Source: Comamonadaceae bacterium (lineage in GTDB: Bacteria > Pseudomonadota > Gammaproteobacteria > Burkholderiales > Burkholderiaceae_C). From it: a stretch of 27,646 nt of DNA. The DNA lies in assembly GCA_947469815.1 (NCBI GenBank), contig CANIRI010000002.1:1-27646 (forward strand). The letters are read 5' to 3'. Below, in pieces: positions 1 to 8,083 of the stretch. A model generated the notes under the pieces. That model ran no database searches. It had not been told where the DNA came from and saw only the letters and a list, made by a program, of their open reading frames with translations. A program made the translations under genes and the position numbers. Position 1 is the first letter of the stretch. Each line of letters opens with the position of its first letter.

Positions 1-155
1 AAAACCCCTTGCGCCCATTGCTGCACCGCCCTGTGCTGCTGCGCATCGGACATGCGCCCAAAGCGCAGGTACAAAGTCCACAAGCCCCCCAGCGCGTGGG
101 CCAGCAAGCGCAGCATGCGCCCAAGGGCCGCCACTTGCCGCAGCAGACGCGTCAT
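1..155 (-). CDS. N-terminus of probable lysophospholipid acyltransferase (PlsC-like), cut by the window edge
   Basis: An open frame starts with ATG at 155 and runs off the left edge; only 51 residues are visible. It begins MTRLLRQVAALGRMLRLL and continues through a hydrophobic, Arg-flanked stretch (about residues 16-32) into an Ala/Gln-rich amphipathic part. This basic, membrane-hugging start resembles the 1-acyl-glycerol-3-phosphate acyltransferases that, as I recall, often follow the pyrB-pyrC' pair in Comamonadaceae. The catalytic HX4D motif would lie beyond the edge, so the family is inferred from the N-terminus and position. The ATG lies 9 bases after the stop of the dihydroorotase-like gene and in the same frame, so it is almost certainly the last visible gene of the pyr operon. 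Another small inner-membrane protein is possible. Confidence 0.55.
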   Translation of the reverse strand, partial: MTRLLRQVAALGRMLRLLAHALGGLWTLYLRFGRMSDAQQHRAVQQWAQGV

Positions 156-164
156 GGACGCGGC

Positions 165-1469
165 TTAAGACGCTGGGTCGGCACTGAACACCAGACGCCC
201 GCCGACCACGGTGTGGTGAACCCGCCCGGGCAACTCATACCCGTCAAACAAGGTGTGTTTACCCTGGCTGCGCAGGGCCTGCGGAGTCACGCGCCAGGAG
301 GCCAGCGGGTCGAACACACACAGGTCCGCCTGGCAACCCAATTCCAAGCGCCCCGGACTGGCCTGGTGCGCGCGGGCCGAAGCGCCTAGCAACTCCGCGC
401 TGCGGTGGGTGACCACACCCAGGGCCTGCGGCAGCGGCACCTGGGCTTCATCAGCCCATTTGAGGGTCAGGCTGAGCAGCAACTCGAGCCCCGTGGCACC
501 CGGCGTGGCTTCGCTGAAAGGGAGCGCCTTCTCATCCGCGCCCACGGGGGTGTGATCAGACACCAGCAGATCCACAGTGCCATCGGCCAGCCCGGCGCGC
601 AAAGCGGCGCGGTCGGCCTGCTGCCGCAGCGGCGGGGTCAGGCGGGCGCGGCTGTCAAAGTAACCAATGTCCACATCGGTCAAATGCAGCGAGTGGATGC
701 TGACATCACAGCTCACCGGCAGGCCTTCGGCCTTGGCCCGGCGCACCAGTTCAACGCCTGCGGCGCTGCTGATGCGGCACAGGTGCACGCGGGTGCGGGT
801 GCTGCGGATCAACTCGAAAATCGTGTGCAATGCAATCGTCTCAGCGGCCACCGGCACGCCGGACAAACCCATGCGCGTGGCCAGCGCCCCGCTGGCGGCA
901 ATGCCGCGACCCAGATACATATCCTGCGGCCGCAGCCAGACGGTGTAGCCAAAGCTGGCGGCATATTGCAAGGCGCGTTGCAGCACCTGGGTGTCGGCCA
1001 GCGGCACTTCGGCTTGGCCGAATCCCACACACCCGGCCTCAAACAGCTGCACCATTTCGGTCAGCACTTTTCCGGCCAGACCGCGCGTCAGCGCACCGAT
1101 GGGAAACACCCGCGCGCCATGCAGTTTGCGGGCGCGAAAACGCAACATGTCGACCAAGCCCGGCTCATCCAGCACGGGGTCGGTATCCGGCAGGCAGGCC
1201 AGGCTGGTCACGCCGCCCGCCACAGCGGCGGCCAACTCCGAGGCCAACATGCCCTCATGTTCGTGGCCGGGCTCGCGCAGGCGCACCGCCACGTCGACCA
1301 AGCCGGGAGCCGTCACACACCTTTGCGCGTCCAGAGTGCGCTCGGGCGTAAAGCCATCCGGCGCGCGGCCCAGACCGACGATGCGCCCTTCAGCAATCGC
1401 CACATCGCCCACGCTATCCAGGCCGCTGGCCGGATCGATGATGCGTCCGCCTTGAATCAGCAGCTTCAT
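165..1469 (-). CDS. pyrC': Dihydroorotase-like protein, predicted non-catalytic (PyrC'/PyrX type)
   Basis: A 434-residue amidohydrolase-fold protein of the dihydroorotase family. Active enzymes hydrolyse dihydroorotate reversibly with two metals held by a DxHxH strand, later histidines and an Asp. Here the first motif, about residues 59-64, reads DVAVRL, so both metal-binding His are replaced (A61, R63). The later strand reads VHLCRIS where a His is normally found in place of the Arg, and SDHTPV replaces the usual TDHAPH, although the Asp is kept. The fold is otherwise intact and full length. In Pseudomonas, such a dead PyrC' is needed to assemble aspartate carbamoyltransferase, which is the likely role here. 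Its ATG overlaps the pyrB stop by four bases (ATGA), so the two are translationally coupled and probably made in equal amounts. A catalytic pyrC should exist elsewhere in the genome. Confidence 0.9.
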   Translation of the reverse strand: MKLLIQGGRIIDPASGLDSVGDVAIAEGRIVGLGRAPDGFTPERTLDAQRCVTAPGLVDVAVRLREPGHEHEGMLASELAAAVAGGVTSLACLPDTDPVLDEPGLVDMLRFRARKLHGARVFPIGALTRGLAGKVLTEMVQLFEAGCVGFGQAEVPLADTQVLQRALQYAASFGYTVWLRPQDMYLGRGIAASGALATRMGLSGVPVAAETIALHTIFELIRSTRTRVHLCRISSAAGVELVRRAKAEGLPVSCDVSIHSLHLTDVDIGYFDSRARLTPPLRQQADRAALRAGLADGTVDLLVSDHTPVGADEKALPFSEATPGATGLELLLSLTLKWADEAQVPLPQALGVVTHRSAELLGASARAHQASPGRLELGCQADLCVFDPLASWRVTPQALRSQGKHTLFDGYELPGRVHHTVVGGRLVFSADPAS

Positions 1470-2449
1470 GCCTCGTTCCCCGCCACGATGCTCATCACCG
1501 CCATGCGGACCGCGATGCCGAAGGTGACTTGCGGCAGGATGACGCTTTGCGGCCCGTCAACCACGGCCGAATCCATTTCCACACCCCGGTTGATCGGCCC
1601 CGGGTGCATCACGATGGCGTCCGGCTTGGCGATGCGCAAGCGCTCTGGCGTTAAGCCAAAGCGCTTGAAATATTCCTGGCTCGAGGGCAGCAGCGCGCCG
1701 CTCATGCGCTCGTTTTGCAGGCGCAGCGCAATCACCACATCGCAGTCGCGCAAACCCTCGTCCAGCGTGTGGCAAACCCGCACGCCCATCTGCGCCATAT
1801 CCGCCGGCACCAAAGTTTTAGGGCCGACCACGCGGACTTCGGCGCAGCCCAGGGTGGTCAGGGCGTTGATGTCCGAGCGCGCCACCCGCGAATGCAGCAC
1901 ATCGCCGACGATGGCCACGGTGAGGTTGGCAAAGTCGCGCTTGTAATGGCGGATGGTGTACATGTCCAGCAGCGCTTGCGTGGGGTGGGCGTGGCGGCCG
2001 TCACCCGCGTTGACCACATGCACATGCGGCGCCACATGCTGCGCGATCAGGTAGGGCGCACCCGATTCGCTGTGGCGCACCACAAAAATATCCGCCGCCA
2101 TGGCACTGAGGTTGGAAATCGTATCGAGCAGCGACTCGCCCTTGGACGCGCTGGAGCGCGCGATGTCCAAATTAATCACGTCTGCCGACAAGCGCGTGGC
2201 GGCGATCTCAAACGTGGTGCGGGTGCGGGTGCTGTTTTCGAAAAACAGGTTGAAGACGCTTTTGCCGCGCAGCAGTGGCACTTTCTTGACCTCGCGGTCG
2301 CTCACCGAAACGAAGTTGGACGCAGTGTCCAGGATGTGCATGATCAAGTCACGCGACAGGCCTTCGGTGGACAGCAGGTGAATCAATTCACCGTTTTTGT
2401 TGAGCTGGGGGTTGTGGCGCTTGGACATGGGTGAGCTCGTCAAGTCCAT
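1466..2449 (-). CDS. pyrB: Aspartate carbamoyltransferase catalytic chain
   Basis: This cytosolic enzyme condenses carbamoyl phosphate with aspartate in the first committed step of pyrimidine synthesis. The 327-residue protein carries the carbamoyl-phosphate motif [12 protein letters not shown] at about residues 70-81, the HPTQAL loop, and the C-terminal [11 protein letters not shown] segment that holds the aspartate site. No regulatory chain (pyrI) is nearby, consistent with the PyrB-PyrC' holoenzyme class. The chosen ATG at 2449 shares one base with the pyrR stop (TGATG). An internal Met at residue 8 (MSKRHNPQL) is a reasonable alternative start, because homologues often begin near there. 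The gene sits in the middle of an operon with overlaps on both sides, so its expression should follow the operon promoter upstream of yqgE and any PyrR action. Confidence 0.97.
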   Translation of the reverse strand: MDLTSSPMSKRHNPQLNKNGELIHLLSTEGLSRDLIMHILDTASNFVSVSDREVKKVPLLRGKSVFNLFFENSTRTRTTFEIAATRLSADVINLDIARSSASKGESLLDTISNLSAMAADIFVVRHSESGAPYLIAQHVAPHVHVVNAGDGRHAHPTQALLDMYTIRHYKRDFANLTVAIVGDVLHSRVARSDINALTTLGCAEVRVVGPKTLVPADMAQMGVRVCHTLDEGLRDCDVVIALRLQNERMSGALLPSSQEYFKRFGLTPERLRIAKPDAIVMHPGPINRGVEMDSAVVDGPQSVILPQVTFGIAVRMAVMSIVAGNEA

Positions 2450-2961
2450 CAGTCCGCACGCAGCGGTTTGGTTTTGAGGTCAAAGCGCAGGCTGCCGTCT
2501 TCCGTGCGCGCCAGAGCCAGTGACTGGGTCGAAGGCAGGCTCACCCGCGCCGCAGCAAAGTCCGGCTGGATGGGCAACTCGCGCCCGCCCCGGTCCACCA
2601 GCACCGCCAGCTTGACGCTGGCCGGGCGGCCGTAGTCAAACAACTCGTTCATCACGGCGCGCAAGGTGCGCCCGGTGTAGAGCACGTCGTCCACCACCAG
2701 CAAATGCGCGCCATTGATCTCGAAAGGCAGCTGCGTGCGCCCGCCACCACCCAAGCCGCGCTGGGCAAAATCATCACGGTGCATGGCCGACGAAATCACG
2801 CCACAGGCACCGGGCAGCGCCAGATCGGTTTGCAGCCGCTGCGCCAACCAGGCCCCGCCGGATGTGATGCCAACCAGGCGCGTGTCAGCACGGCACAGCA
2901 TCCGCGCGCCCTGCAACAAATCGGCGTACAGGGCCTGGGCGTCCAGCGTCAAATCGCTCAT
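2449..2961 (-). CDS. pyrR: PyrR-type uracil phosphoribosyltransferase / pyr regulator
   Basis: A 170-residue type I phosphoribosyltransferase. The PRPP-binding signature [11 protein letters not shown] is at about residues 89-99, and the family's Arg/Ser-rich SSAMHRDDF segment lies at about 57-65. PyrR proteins convert uracil and PRPP to UMP; in Gram-positives they also bind pyr mRNA to cause attenuation. No anti-terminator/terminator pair is visible in front of pyrB here, because pyrR and pyrB overlap by a base. RNA-based attenuation directly upstream of pyrB is therefore not supported, and the salvage-enzyme role is the safer reading. Its ATG overlaps the ruvX stop by four bases. The position within a pyr operon supports the name. 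Confidence 0.93.
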   Translation of the reverse strand: MSDLTLDAQALYADLLQGARMLCRADTRLVGITSGGAWLAQRLQTDLALPGACGVISSAMHRDDFAQRGLGGGGRTQLPFEINGAHLLVVDDVLYTGRTLRAVMNELFDYGRPASVKLAVLVDRGGRELPIQPDFAAARVSLPSTQSLALARTEDGSLRFDLKTKPLRAD

Positions 2962-3383
2962 GGCAAGTCCTGCAAAAATTGGTTGAGGATGATGGCAGCC
3001 GCCGCCGCATCCGGGTCACGCGCGCCGCTGGCCAGTGCCTCGGTGGTGCTGTAACGCTCGTCCACCTCGAAGACCGGCAGGCCAAAGCGGCCGTGCAACT
3101 GCCGGCCGAATTTGCGGGCCCGCGCCGTGTTGTCATGCGCCGCGCCGTCCGGGTGGTAGGGCACGCCGATGACGATGGCGTCGGGCTGCCACTCTTTGAG
3201 CCGCTGGGCCACCTGGACAAAACGGGCATCGCCTTCGGCATGGATGGTGGCCTGCGCCTGCGCGCTGCGCAGCAAGCGGTTGCCCACCGCCACGCCGGTG
3301 TGCTTGGTGCCGAAATCAAAGGCCATGAATGTTTGCAGCGTCGCCGGTACCACAACAGGGCTCAGGGCGGCTGCGGCGCTCAT
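2958..3383 (-). CDS. ruvX: Putative pre-16S rRNA nuclease / Holliday junction resolvase-like YqgF (RuvX)
   Basis: A 141-residue RNase H-fold protein of the YqgF family, implicated in 16S rRNA 5'-end maturation and originally proposed as a Holliday junction resolvase. Visible motifs are the first strand FDFGTKHTGVAVG with catalytic-type Asp23, the central IVIGVPYHPDG loop, VDERYST with an acidic residue before the Arg-Tyr, and a C-terminal Asp in the DPDAAAA helix. The family core starts near residue 19, so the first 18 residues (MSAAAALSPVVV...) are an extension; an internal start at Met20 cannot be excluded. Its ATG overlaps the yqgE stop by four bases, and its own stop overlaps pyrR. The yqgE-yqgF pairing is common in proteobacteria. 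Confidence 0.95.
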   Translation of the reverse strand: MSAAAALSPVVVPATLQTFMAFDFGTKHTGVAVGNRLLRSAQAQATIHAEGDARFVQVAQRLKEWQPDAIVIGVPYHPDGAAHDNTARARKFGRQLHGRFGLPVFEVDERYSTTEALASGARDPDAAAAAIILNQFLQDLP

Positions 3384-3979
3384 GCGTTGCCCGCCTGGGT
3401 GGAAATCATCCAGGCTTGCAAACCCAGCAGCCCCAGGGCCCGGTCATAGCGCTCGGCCATGGGCGCGTCAAAAATGACGCTGGCGTCGGCCTCCACCGTC
3501 AGCCAGGCGTTTTCTTTGAGTTCGCTTTCCAACTGGCCTTCGCCCCAGGCAGCATAGCCCAGCGAGACCAAAACCCGCTTGGGGCCGCCGCCGGTGGAAA
3601 TGGACTCCAGCACATCGCGCGACGTCGTCATATCCAGACCACCGGGTACGCGGATGGTCGATTGGTAGGGAGAGGCCTGCTCCGGCTCACTGGACCCGAA
3701 CACCGGGTCGTGCAGCACAAAACCGCGGTCCTGGTGCACCGGGCCACCCTGCAAGACAGGGCTGGCGGCCAAATCGGTGCGGGGCATGGCCAGATCGATC
3801 TTGACAAACAGCGCCTCCATCGAGATGTCCACCGCCTTGTTGATCATCAGCCCCATCGCGCCTTGGTCGTTGTGGTCCACCAGATACACCACACTCTTCG
3901 CAAAAAAGGCATCTTCCATGCCGGGCATGGCAATCAGAAAATGGTTGGTGAGATTGGTGGGTGCAGAATCGCCGGACAT
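3380..3979 (-). CDS. yqgE: YqgE/AlgH family protein (DUF179)
   Basis: A 199-residue protein of the YqgE/AlgH family. The family's opening segment NLTNHFLIAMPGMEDAFFAKSVVYLVDHNDQGAMGLMINK is all present within residues 9-48, followed by the GGPV and GYAAWGEGQLESEL motifs typical of the fold. Its biochemical function is not established; AlgH was linked to alginate regulation in Pseudomonas. It is the first gene of the minus-strand operon yqgE-ruvX-pyrR-pyrB-pyrC'-plsC. A TAAAAT hexamer lies only six bases before the ATG, so the transcript may start at or next to the start codon. The divergent photolyase gene begins 21 bases away. Confidence 0.95.
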   Translation of the reverse strand: MSGDSAPTNLTNHFLIAMPGMEDAFFAKSVVYLVDHNDQGAMGLMINKAVDISMEALFVKIDLAMPRTDLAASPVLQGGPVHQDRGFVLHDPVFGSSEPEQASPYQSTIRVPGGLDMTTSRDVLESISTGGGPKRVLVSLGYAAWGEGQLESELKENAWLTVEADASVIFDAPMAERYDRALGLLGLQAWMISTQAGNA

Positions 3980-3985
3980 CGAATC

Positions 3986-3991
3986 ATTTTA
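3986..3991 (-). promoter_or_regulatory. Putative -10 box (TAAAAT) of the yqgE-pyr operon
   Basis: TAAAAT on the minus strand ends six bases before the yqgE ATG. At normal -10 to +1 spacing, transcription would start at about the ATG itself, giving a leaderless message. No good -35 match is seen at 16-18 bases, so the call rests on the hexamer and its position. Confidence 0.4.
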
Positions 3992-4000
3992 GCCACCGGC

Positions 4001-5530
4001 ATGTCCGCAACATACCTCGCACCCACCCCGCAACTCCCCACCGCGCTGGTCTGGCTGCGCCGCGACCTGCGCCTGCATGACCATGCTGCGCTGCACGCGG
4101 CCATTCAATCCGCGCAACAAGTCGTGCTGGTGTTTGTGTTTGACACCGGCATCCTCGACCCCTTGCCGCGTTGTGACCGGCGCTTGGAGTTCATACGCGA
4201 CTCGCTGGTGGAAATCGACGCCGCCCTGCACGCCATGGCGCCCCACGCCGGACTCATCTGCCGCCATGGCGACCCGCTGGCGGAGATTCCCGCAGTGGCC
4301 CGGGCCGTGGGCGCGGGTGTGGTCCTTGCAGCGCACGATGACGAGCCGCAAGCCCTGGCCCGCGACGCGGAGGTGGCGCAAGCACTTTCAGCCACCGGCA
4401 TTCAATGGCACAGCGTGAAAGACCAGGTGGTCTTTGAGCGACGCGAAATTCTGACCCAGACCGGCAAACCCTATGGCGTCTTCACGCCCTACCTGCGCGC
4501 TTGGCTGGTCCGCCTGGAGGCGGCTGATCTGGTCGATGTGGCGGAGCGCGACACGGATGGGCTGGCGCAGAAACTGGCCCCTGTCGACGCGACGCTGGCA
4601 TGCGGCGTTCCGTCCTTGTCCAAGCTGGGCTTTCAGACCAGCAATCTGCGCCAGCTCGGCATTACGCCGGGCAGCAGCGGCGCACAGGCCTTGCTCAAAG
4701 ATTTTTTACCGCGCATGGGCGCTTATGAGGAACGGCGCAATTTTCCCTCGGTCAAAGGCCCGAGCTACCTGGGCGTGCACCTGCGCTTTGGCACGGTGTC
4801 GATCCGCGAACTGGTGCGCGCCGCCCTGCCCGCGCAGCGCAGCGGTGACCCGGGCGCGCGGGTGTGGCTGGCCGAGCTGGTGTGGCGCGAGTTCTATGTG
4901 CAAATTCTGGCCAACTTCCCGCACGTGGCGACGCGCGCATTCAAACCCGACTACGACGCGATTCAGTGGGACGGGGATGAGCTGGCACAACAGCGCTTTG
5001 CCGCCTGGTGCGCGGGCCGCACGGGCTATCCGCTGGTGGACGCAGCCATGCTGCAATTGAACCAAAGCGGCTATATGCACAACCGGCTGCGCATGGTGGC
5101 GGGCAGCTTTTTGGTCAAACACTTGGGGCTGGACTGGCGCTGGGGCGAGCGTTATTTCGCGCAGCAGCTCAACGACTTTGATCTGGCCTCGAATAACGGC
5201 GGTTGGCAGTGGGTGGCGTCGAGTGGCTGCGATGCACAGCCCTATTTCCGCATCTTCAATCCCATTTCGCAAAGCGAGAAATTTGACACCCAGGGTGCTT
5301 TCATCCGCCGCTACCTGCCCGCGCTGGCGCAGCTCGACGCGAAAAGCATCCATGCGCCCTGGCTGGCACGGCCGCTGGAGCTGGCCGCTGCCGGGGTGGT
5401 GCTCGGCGAGGGGCCTGATGCCAACTACCCGCTGCCCATCGTTGACCACGCGCAGGCGCGCGCCAAAACGCTGCTGCGTTACAGCGTGGTGAAAAAACCG
5501 GGCTTGGGTTCGGAGACGGCAGCAGACTGA
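4001..5530 (+). CDS. phrB: Class I deoxyribodipyrimidine (CPD) photolyase
   Basis: A 509-residue flavoprotein that splits cyclobutane pyrimidine dimers with blue/near-UV light. The N-terminal antenna-binding alpha/beta domain starts VWLRRDLRLHDHAAL. The C-terminal FAD domain shows the lesion-pocket motif WLAELVWREFY, the segment MHNRLRMVAGSFLVKHL, and the flavin/electron-transfer region DWRWGERYFAQQL...NNGGWQWVASSGCDAQPYFRIFNP. The Asn and Trp residues known as essential in E. coli Phr are kept. The antenna is most likely methenyltetrahydrofolate, as in related enzymes, but I cannot prove this. ATG 4001 was chosen because the family motif follows about 17 residues later; the frame stays open upstream to 3329 but that part is antisense to yqgE. 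The gene is divergent from yqgE and convergent with rubredoxin. Confidence 0.96.
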   Translation: MSATYLAPTPQLPTALVWLRRDLRLHDHAALHAAIQSAQQVVLVFVFDTGILDPLPRCDRRLEFIRDSLVEIDAALHAMAPHAGLICRHGDPLAEIPAVARAVGAGVVLAAHDDEPQALARDAEVAQALSATGIQWHSVKDQVVFERREILTQTGKPYGVFTPYLRAWLVRLEAADLVDVAERDTDGLAQKLAPVDATLACGVPSLSKLGFQTSNLRQLGITPGSSGAQALLKDFLPRMGAYEERRNFPSVKGPSYLGVHLRFGTVSIRELVRAALPAQRSGDPGARVWLAELVWREFYVQILANFPHVATRAFKPDYDAIQWDGDELAQQRFAAWCAGRTGYPLVDAAMLQLNQSGYMHNRLRMVAGSFLVKHLGLDWRWGERYFAQQLNDFDLASNNGGWQWVASSGCDAQPYFRIFNPISQSEKFDTQGAFIRRYLPALAQLDAKSIHAPWLARPLELAAAGVVLGEGPDANYPLPIVDHAQARAKTLLRYSVVKKPGLGSETAAD

Positions 5531-5544
5531 GGCGCAAGCCTCAG
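5527..5544. terminator. Perfect stem-loop across the phrB/rubredoxin convergent junction
   Basis: CTGAGGC (5527-5533), loop GCAA, GCCTCAG (5538-5544) form a perfect seven-pair stem closed by a GNRA-type tetraloop. The TGA stop of phrB lies in the left arm and the TGA stop of the rubredoxin gene, on the other strand, lies in the right arm. No U-tract follows on either strand, so it may stabilise RNA ends rather than act as a classical terminator. Confidence 0.5.
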
Positions 5545-5711
5545 ATCTGGACCATCTCGAAGTCTTCTTTGCGGGCGCCGCACTCGGGGCAGACCCAATT
5601 CATGGGCACATCGGCCCAGAGCGTTCCAGCGGCAATTCCATCATCGGGTGCGCCCAGCGTCTCGTCATAAATCCAGCCGCAAATCAAGCACATCCAGGTG
5701 GTGGTAGTCAT
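5541..5711 (-). CDS. rubA: Rubredoxin
   Basis: A 56-residue one-iron electron carrier. The two iron-binding knuckles are visible: CLICGW (Cys8, Cys11) and CPECGARKEDF (Cys41, Cys44), with the family's central DDGI and WxDVPxxWVCP segments between them. Length and spacing are standard for the type that serves alkane hydroxylases, oxygen reductases or heme/metal assembly. No partner reductase is adjacent, so the partner is unknown. The ATG at 5711 (MTTTTWMCLICGW) gives the normal family start; a longer open frame to 6335 is antisense to the kinase gene and was trimmed. Transcription is divergent from the ThiD-like gene and convergent with phrB. Confidence 0.95.
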   Translation of the reverse strand: MTTTTWMCLICGWIYDETLGAPDDGIAAGTLWADVPMNWVCPECGARKEDFEMVQI

Positions 5712-5734
5712 TCGGGAGCCCAAAATCCAAAGAA

Positions 5735-5740
5735 TAGAAT
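5735..5740 (+). promoter_or_regulatory. Putative -10 box (TAGAAT) for the thiD-like gene
   Basis: TAGAAT lies in the 57-base gap between the divergent rubredoxin and ThiD-like genes, 28 bases before the chosen ATG at 5769. The flanking GAATAGAATGGG resembles the box in front of gpmA (TAGAATGGG). No convincing -35 is seen. Confidence 0.35.
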
Positions 5741-5768
5741 GGGCGCGATTGTAGCTTTGCGGTATCCC

Positions 5769-6713
5769 ATGGCCCTCTCCCCACCACCCATCTATGTCGA
5801 GGACGACGCCGAGCTGCAAGGCGATGACGACGGGCCCTCGGCCTGCGTCATGGTCTTCAACGCCAACGACGCCAGCGGCGCGGGTGGCATCGGTGCTGAC
5901 ATCACTGCCATGTCTTCTGTGGGCGTGCACGTGCTGCCGGTGGTCACCGGGGTCTACGCCCGTGACACCACCGAAATCGTTGACCACTTTGCGCTGGACG
6001 ATGAAGCGGTCACCGAACAAGCCCGCACGATTTTGGAAGACCTGCCGGTGCAGGTTTTCAAAGTCGGCTTCGTTGGCACGCCGGAAAATATTAGCGCCAT
6101 CTCCGAGCTGGTCAGCGACTACGCCGAGGTTCCGGTGATCACCCACATGCCTGACCTGTCCTGGTGGCGCGAGGACGCCATCGACCAGTACCTGGACGCC
6201 TGCGCCGAGCTGCTGCTGCCGCAGACCACCTTGCTGGTCGGCAATTACCAGACCCTGACGCGCTGGTTGCTGCCCGAATGGAGCGCGCAGCGCAACCCGA
6301 CAGCGCGCGACATTGCCATCGCCGCGCACGGGCACGGCGTGGCCTACACCCTGGTCACTGGCATCCCCCTGCCCGACCAGTTCATCGAGAACGCACTGTG
6401 TTCACCCACCTCCGTGATCCGCACGGAAAAATACGAACGCCTGGAGGCGCAATTTGCCGGCGCCGGTGACACGCTGAGCGCGGCGCTGGCAGCGCTGATC
6501 GCCACCGATACCGAGTTGGGCGAAGCCACCAGCGAGGCGCTGAGTTACCTGGACCGCTGCCTGGAAGGCGGCTTTCGCCCCGGCATGGGCCTGGTCCAGC
6601 CCGACCGCCTGTTTTGGGCGCACAGCGACGACGATGAAGCCGACGAAAGCGACGACGCACCAGCCGTTGGCGACTTCAGCTTTGAACTCCCGCCGGGCCC
6701 GACGCGGCACTGA
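5769..6713 (+). CDS. thiD: ThiD-like (hydroxymethylpyrimidine/phosphomethylpyrimidine) kinase, divergent
   Basis: A 314-residue ribokinase-fold protein. The N-terminal [34 protein letters not shown] (about residues 31-64) matches the ThiD opening, where GSDPSGGAGIQADI is usual. The anion-hole motif near the end is GAGDT (231-235), with the ribokinase-type catalytic Asp rather than ThiD's usual GTGC. The DPVM, TPN and KGGH motifs of classical ThiD are not recognisable, so substrate assignment to the thiamin pyrimidine is uncertain. The N-terminus ([11 protein letters not shown]) and C-terminus ([11 protein letters not shown]) are strongly acidic. ATG 5769 was preferred over 5739 because the latter abuts the -10 box; either is possible. 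The protein sits 44 bases upstream of hemL on the same strand. Confidence 0.75.
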   Translation: MALSPPPIYVEDDAELQGDDDGPSACVMVFNANDASGAGGIGADITAMSSVGVHVLPVVTGVYARDTTEIVDHFALDDEAVTEQARTILEDLPVQVFKVGFVGTPENISAISELVSDYAEVPVITHMPDLSWWREDAIDQYLDACAELLLPQTTLLVGNYQTLTRWLLPEWSAQRNPTARDIAIAAHGHGVAYTLVTGIPLPDQFIENALCSPTSVIRTEKYERLEAQFAGAGDTLSAALAALIATDTELGEATSEALSYLDRCLEGGFRPGMGLVQPDRLFWAHSDDDEADESDDAPAVGDFSFELPPGPTRH

Positions 6714-6757
6714 ACGCTTACGATATCCACCGTCTATCTTTTCCCCTTCCACGCACC

Positions 6758-8059
6758 ATGACCCAGCCTGACCGCAACCTTGAACTCTTCCAGCGCGCCG
6801 CGGGCGTCATCCCCGGTGGCGTGAACTCGCCCGTGCGTGCCTTCAAAGCTGTGGGCGGTACGCCGCGTTTCATCAGCCGCGCCCAAGGTGCGTACATGTG
6901 GGACGCCAACGGCCAACGCTATGTGGACTACATCGGCTCCTGGGGCCCCATGATCCTGGGCCACGGCCACCCCGAGGTGGTGGAAGCGGTGCAAAAATCA
7001 CTGCACGAAGGCTTCTCGTTTGGCGCACCGACCGAGCGCGAGATCGAGCTGGCCGAAGCCATTCTCAAACTGATGCCCAGCATGGATATGGTGCGGCTGG
7101 TGAGTTCGGGCACCGAAGCCGCCATGACCGCGATCCGCCTGGCACGCGGCGCGACGGGGCGCAGCAAACTCATCAAATTCGAAGGCTGTTACCACGGCCA
7201 CGCGGACGCGCTCTTGGTCAAAGCCGGCTCCGGCCTGGCCACATTCGGCAACCCCACCAGCGCCGGTGTGCCGCCCGAAGTGGTGCAACACACGCTGGTG
7301 CTCGAATACAACAACGTGGCGCAACTCGAAGAAGCCTTTGCGCTGCACGGCAAAGAACTCGCCTGCCTGATGATCGAACCGATTGCCGGGAATATGAATT
7401 TTGTGCGCGCCTCTGTGCCCTTTATGCGCCGCGCCCGCGAGCTGTGTACCGAGCATGGTGCCTTGCTGGTGCTGGACGAAGTCATGACGGGTTTCCGCGT
7501 GGCGCTGGGCGGCGCGCAAAGCGTGTACGCCAAGCAAATACCCGGCTTTGCGCCGGACATGACGGTCATGGGCAAGGTCATAGGCGGCGGCATGCCGCTG
7601 GCGGCTTTCGGCGCCAAACGCGCGGTGATGGAACACCTGGCACCATTGGGCACCGTGTACCAGGCCGGCACACTCAGCGGCAACCCGGTGGCCACGGCCT
7701 GCGGTCTGGCCACGCTGCGCTTGATCAGCCAGCCCGGTTTTTATGATGCGCTCGCTGCCAAAACACGGGCGCTGACCCATGGTTTGCTGGCTGCGGCGCA
7801 AGCGGCCGGTGTGCCATTTAACGTGGACAGCGAAGGCGGCATGTTCGGCTTCTTCCTCATGTCCGACCTGCCGCAAAACTACGCCACGGTCATGCAAACG
7901 GACAGCAAACGCTTCAACCATTTTTTCCACAGCATGCTGGACGCCGGCGTCTATTTCGCGCCCGCGCTCTACGAGGCCGGTTTTGTCAGCGCCGCGCACG
8001 GCGACGCCGATATCGCCCACACGGTCGATGCGGCGAAATCGATTTTTGCGTCCATGTAA
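6758..8059 (+). CDS. hemL: Glutamate-1-semialdehyde 2,1-aminomutase
   Basis: This PLP enzyme makes 5-aminolevulinate from glutamate-1-semialdehyde in the C5 route to heme and other tetrapyrroles. The 433-residue protein has the family start [24 protein letters not shown], the [16 protein letters not shown] phosphate-binding segment, [15 protein letters not shown] with the PLP-contacting Asp, and the Schiff-base lysine in [11 protein letters not shown] (Lys273). Length is normal. No strong Shine-Dalgarno precedes the ATG, but the N-terminal family match fixes the start. It follows the ThiD-like kinase by 44 bases and is followed at 24 bases by a small membrane-protein gene, so a three-gene transcript is likely. 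Confidence 0.98.
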   Translation: MTQPDRNLELFQRAAGVIPGGVNSPVRAFKAVGGTPRFISRAQGAYMWDANGQRYVDYIGSWGPMILGHGHPEVVEAVQKSLHEGFSFGAPTEREIELAEAILKLMPSMDMVRLVSSGTEAAMTAIRLARGATGRSKLIKFEGCYHGHADALLVKAGSGLATFGNPTSAGVPPEVVQHTLVLEYNNVAQLEEAFALHGKELACLMIEPIAGNMNFVRASVPFMRRARELCTEHGALLVLDEVMTGFRVALGGAQSVYAKQIPGFAPDMTVMGKVIGGGMPLAAFGAKRAVMEHLAPLGTVYQAGTLSGNPVATACGLATLRLISQPGFYDALAAKTRALTHGLLAAAQAAGVPFNVDSEGGMFGFFLMSDLPQNYATVMQTDSKRFNHFFHSMLDAGVYFAPALYEAGFVSAAHGDADIAHTVDAAKSIFASM

Positions 8060-8083
8060 GCGCACCCTTGGGAGCACCTGGCG

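Noticed and set aside
405..1946. 513-codon plus-strand frame opposite pyrC' and pyrB
   Set aside because: It crosses two overlapping real genes and shows no motif; GC-rich codon bias leaves this frame open.
2437..2475. PyrR-responsive attenuator before pyrB
   Set aside because: pyrR and pyrB share a base, leaving no leader, and no competing hairpins with a T-tract are visible.
3329..4000. Upstream extension of the photolyase frame by 224 codons
   Set aside because: It runs antisense through yqgE; the photolyase family N-terminus begins at ATG 4001.
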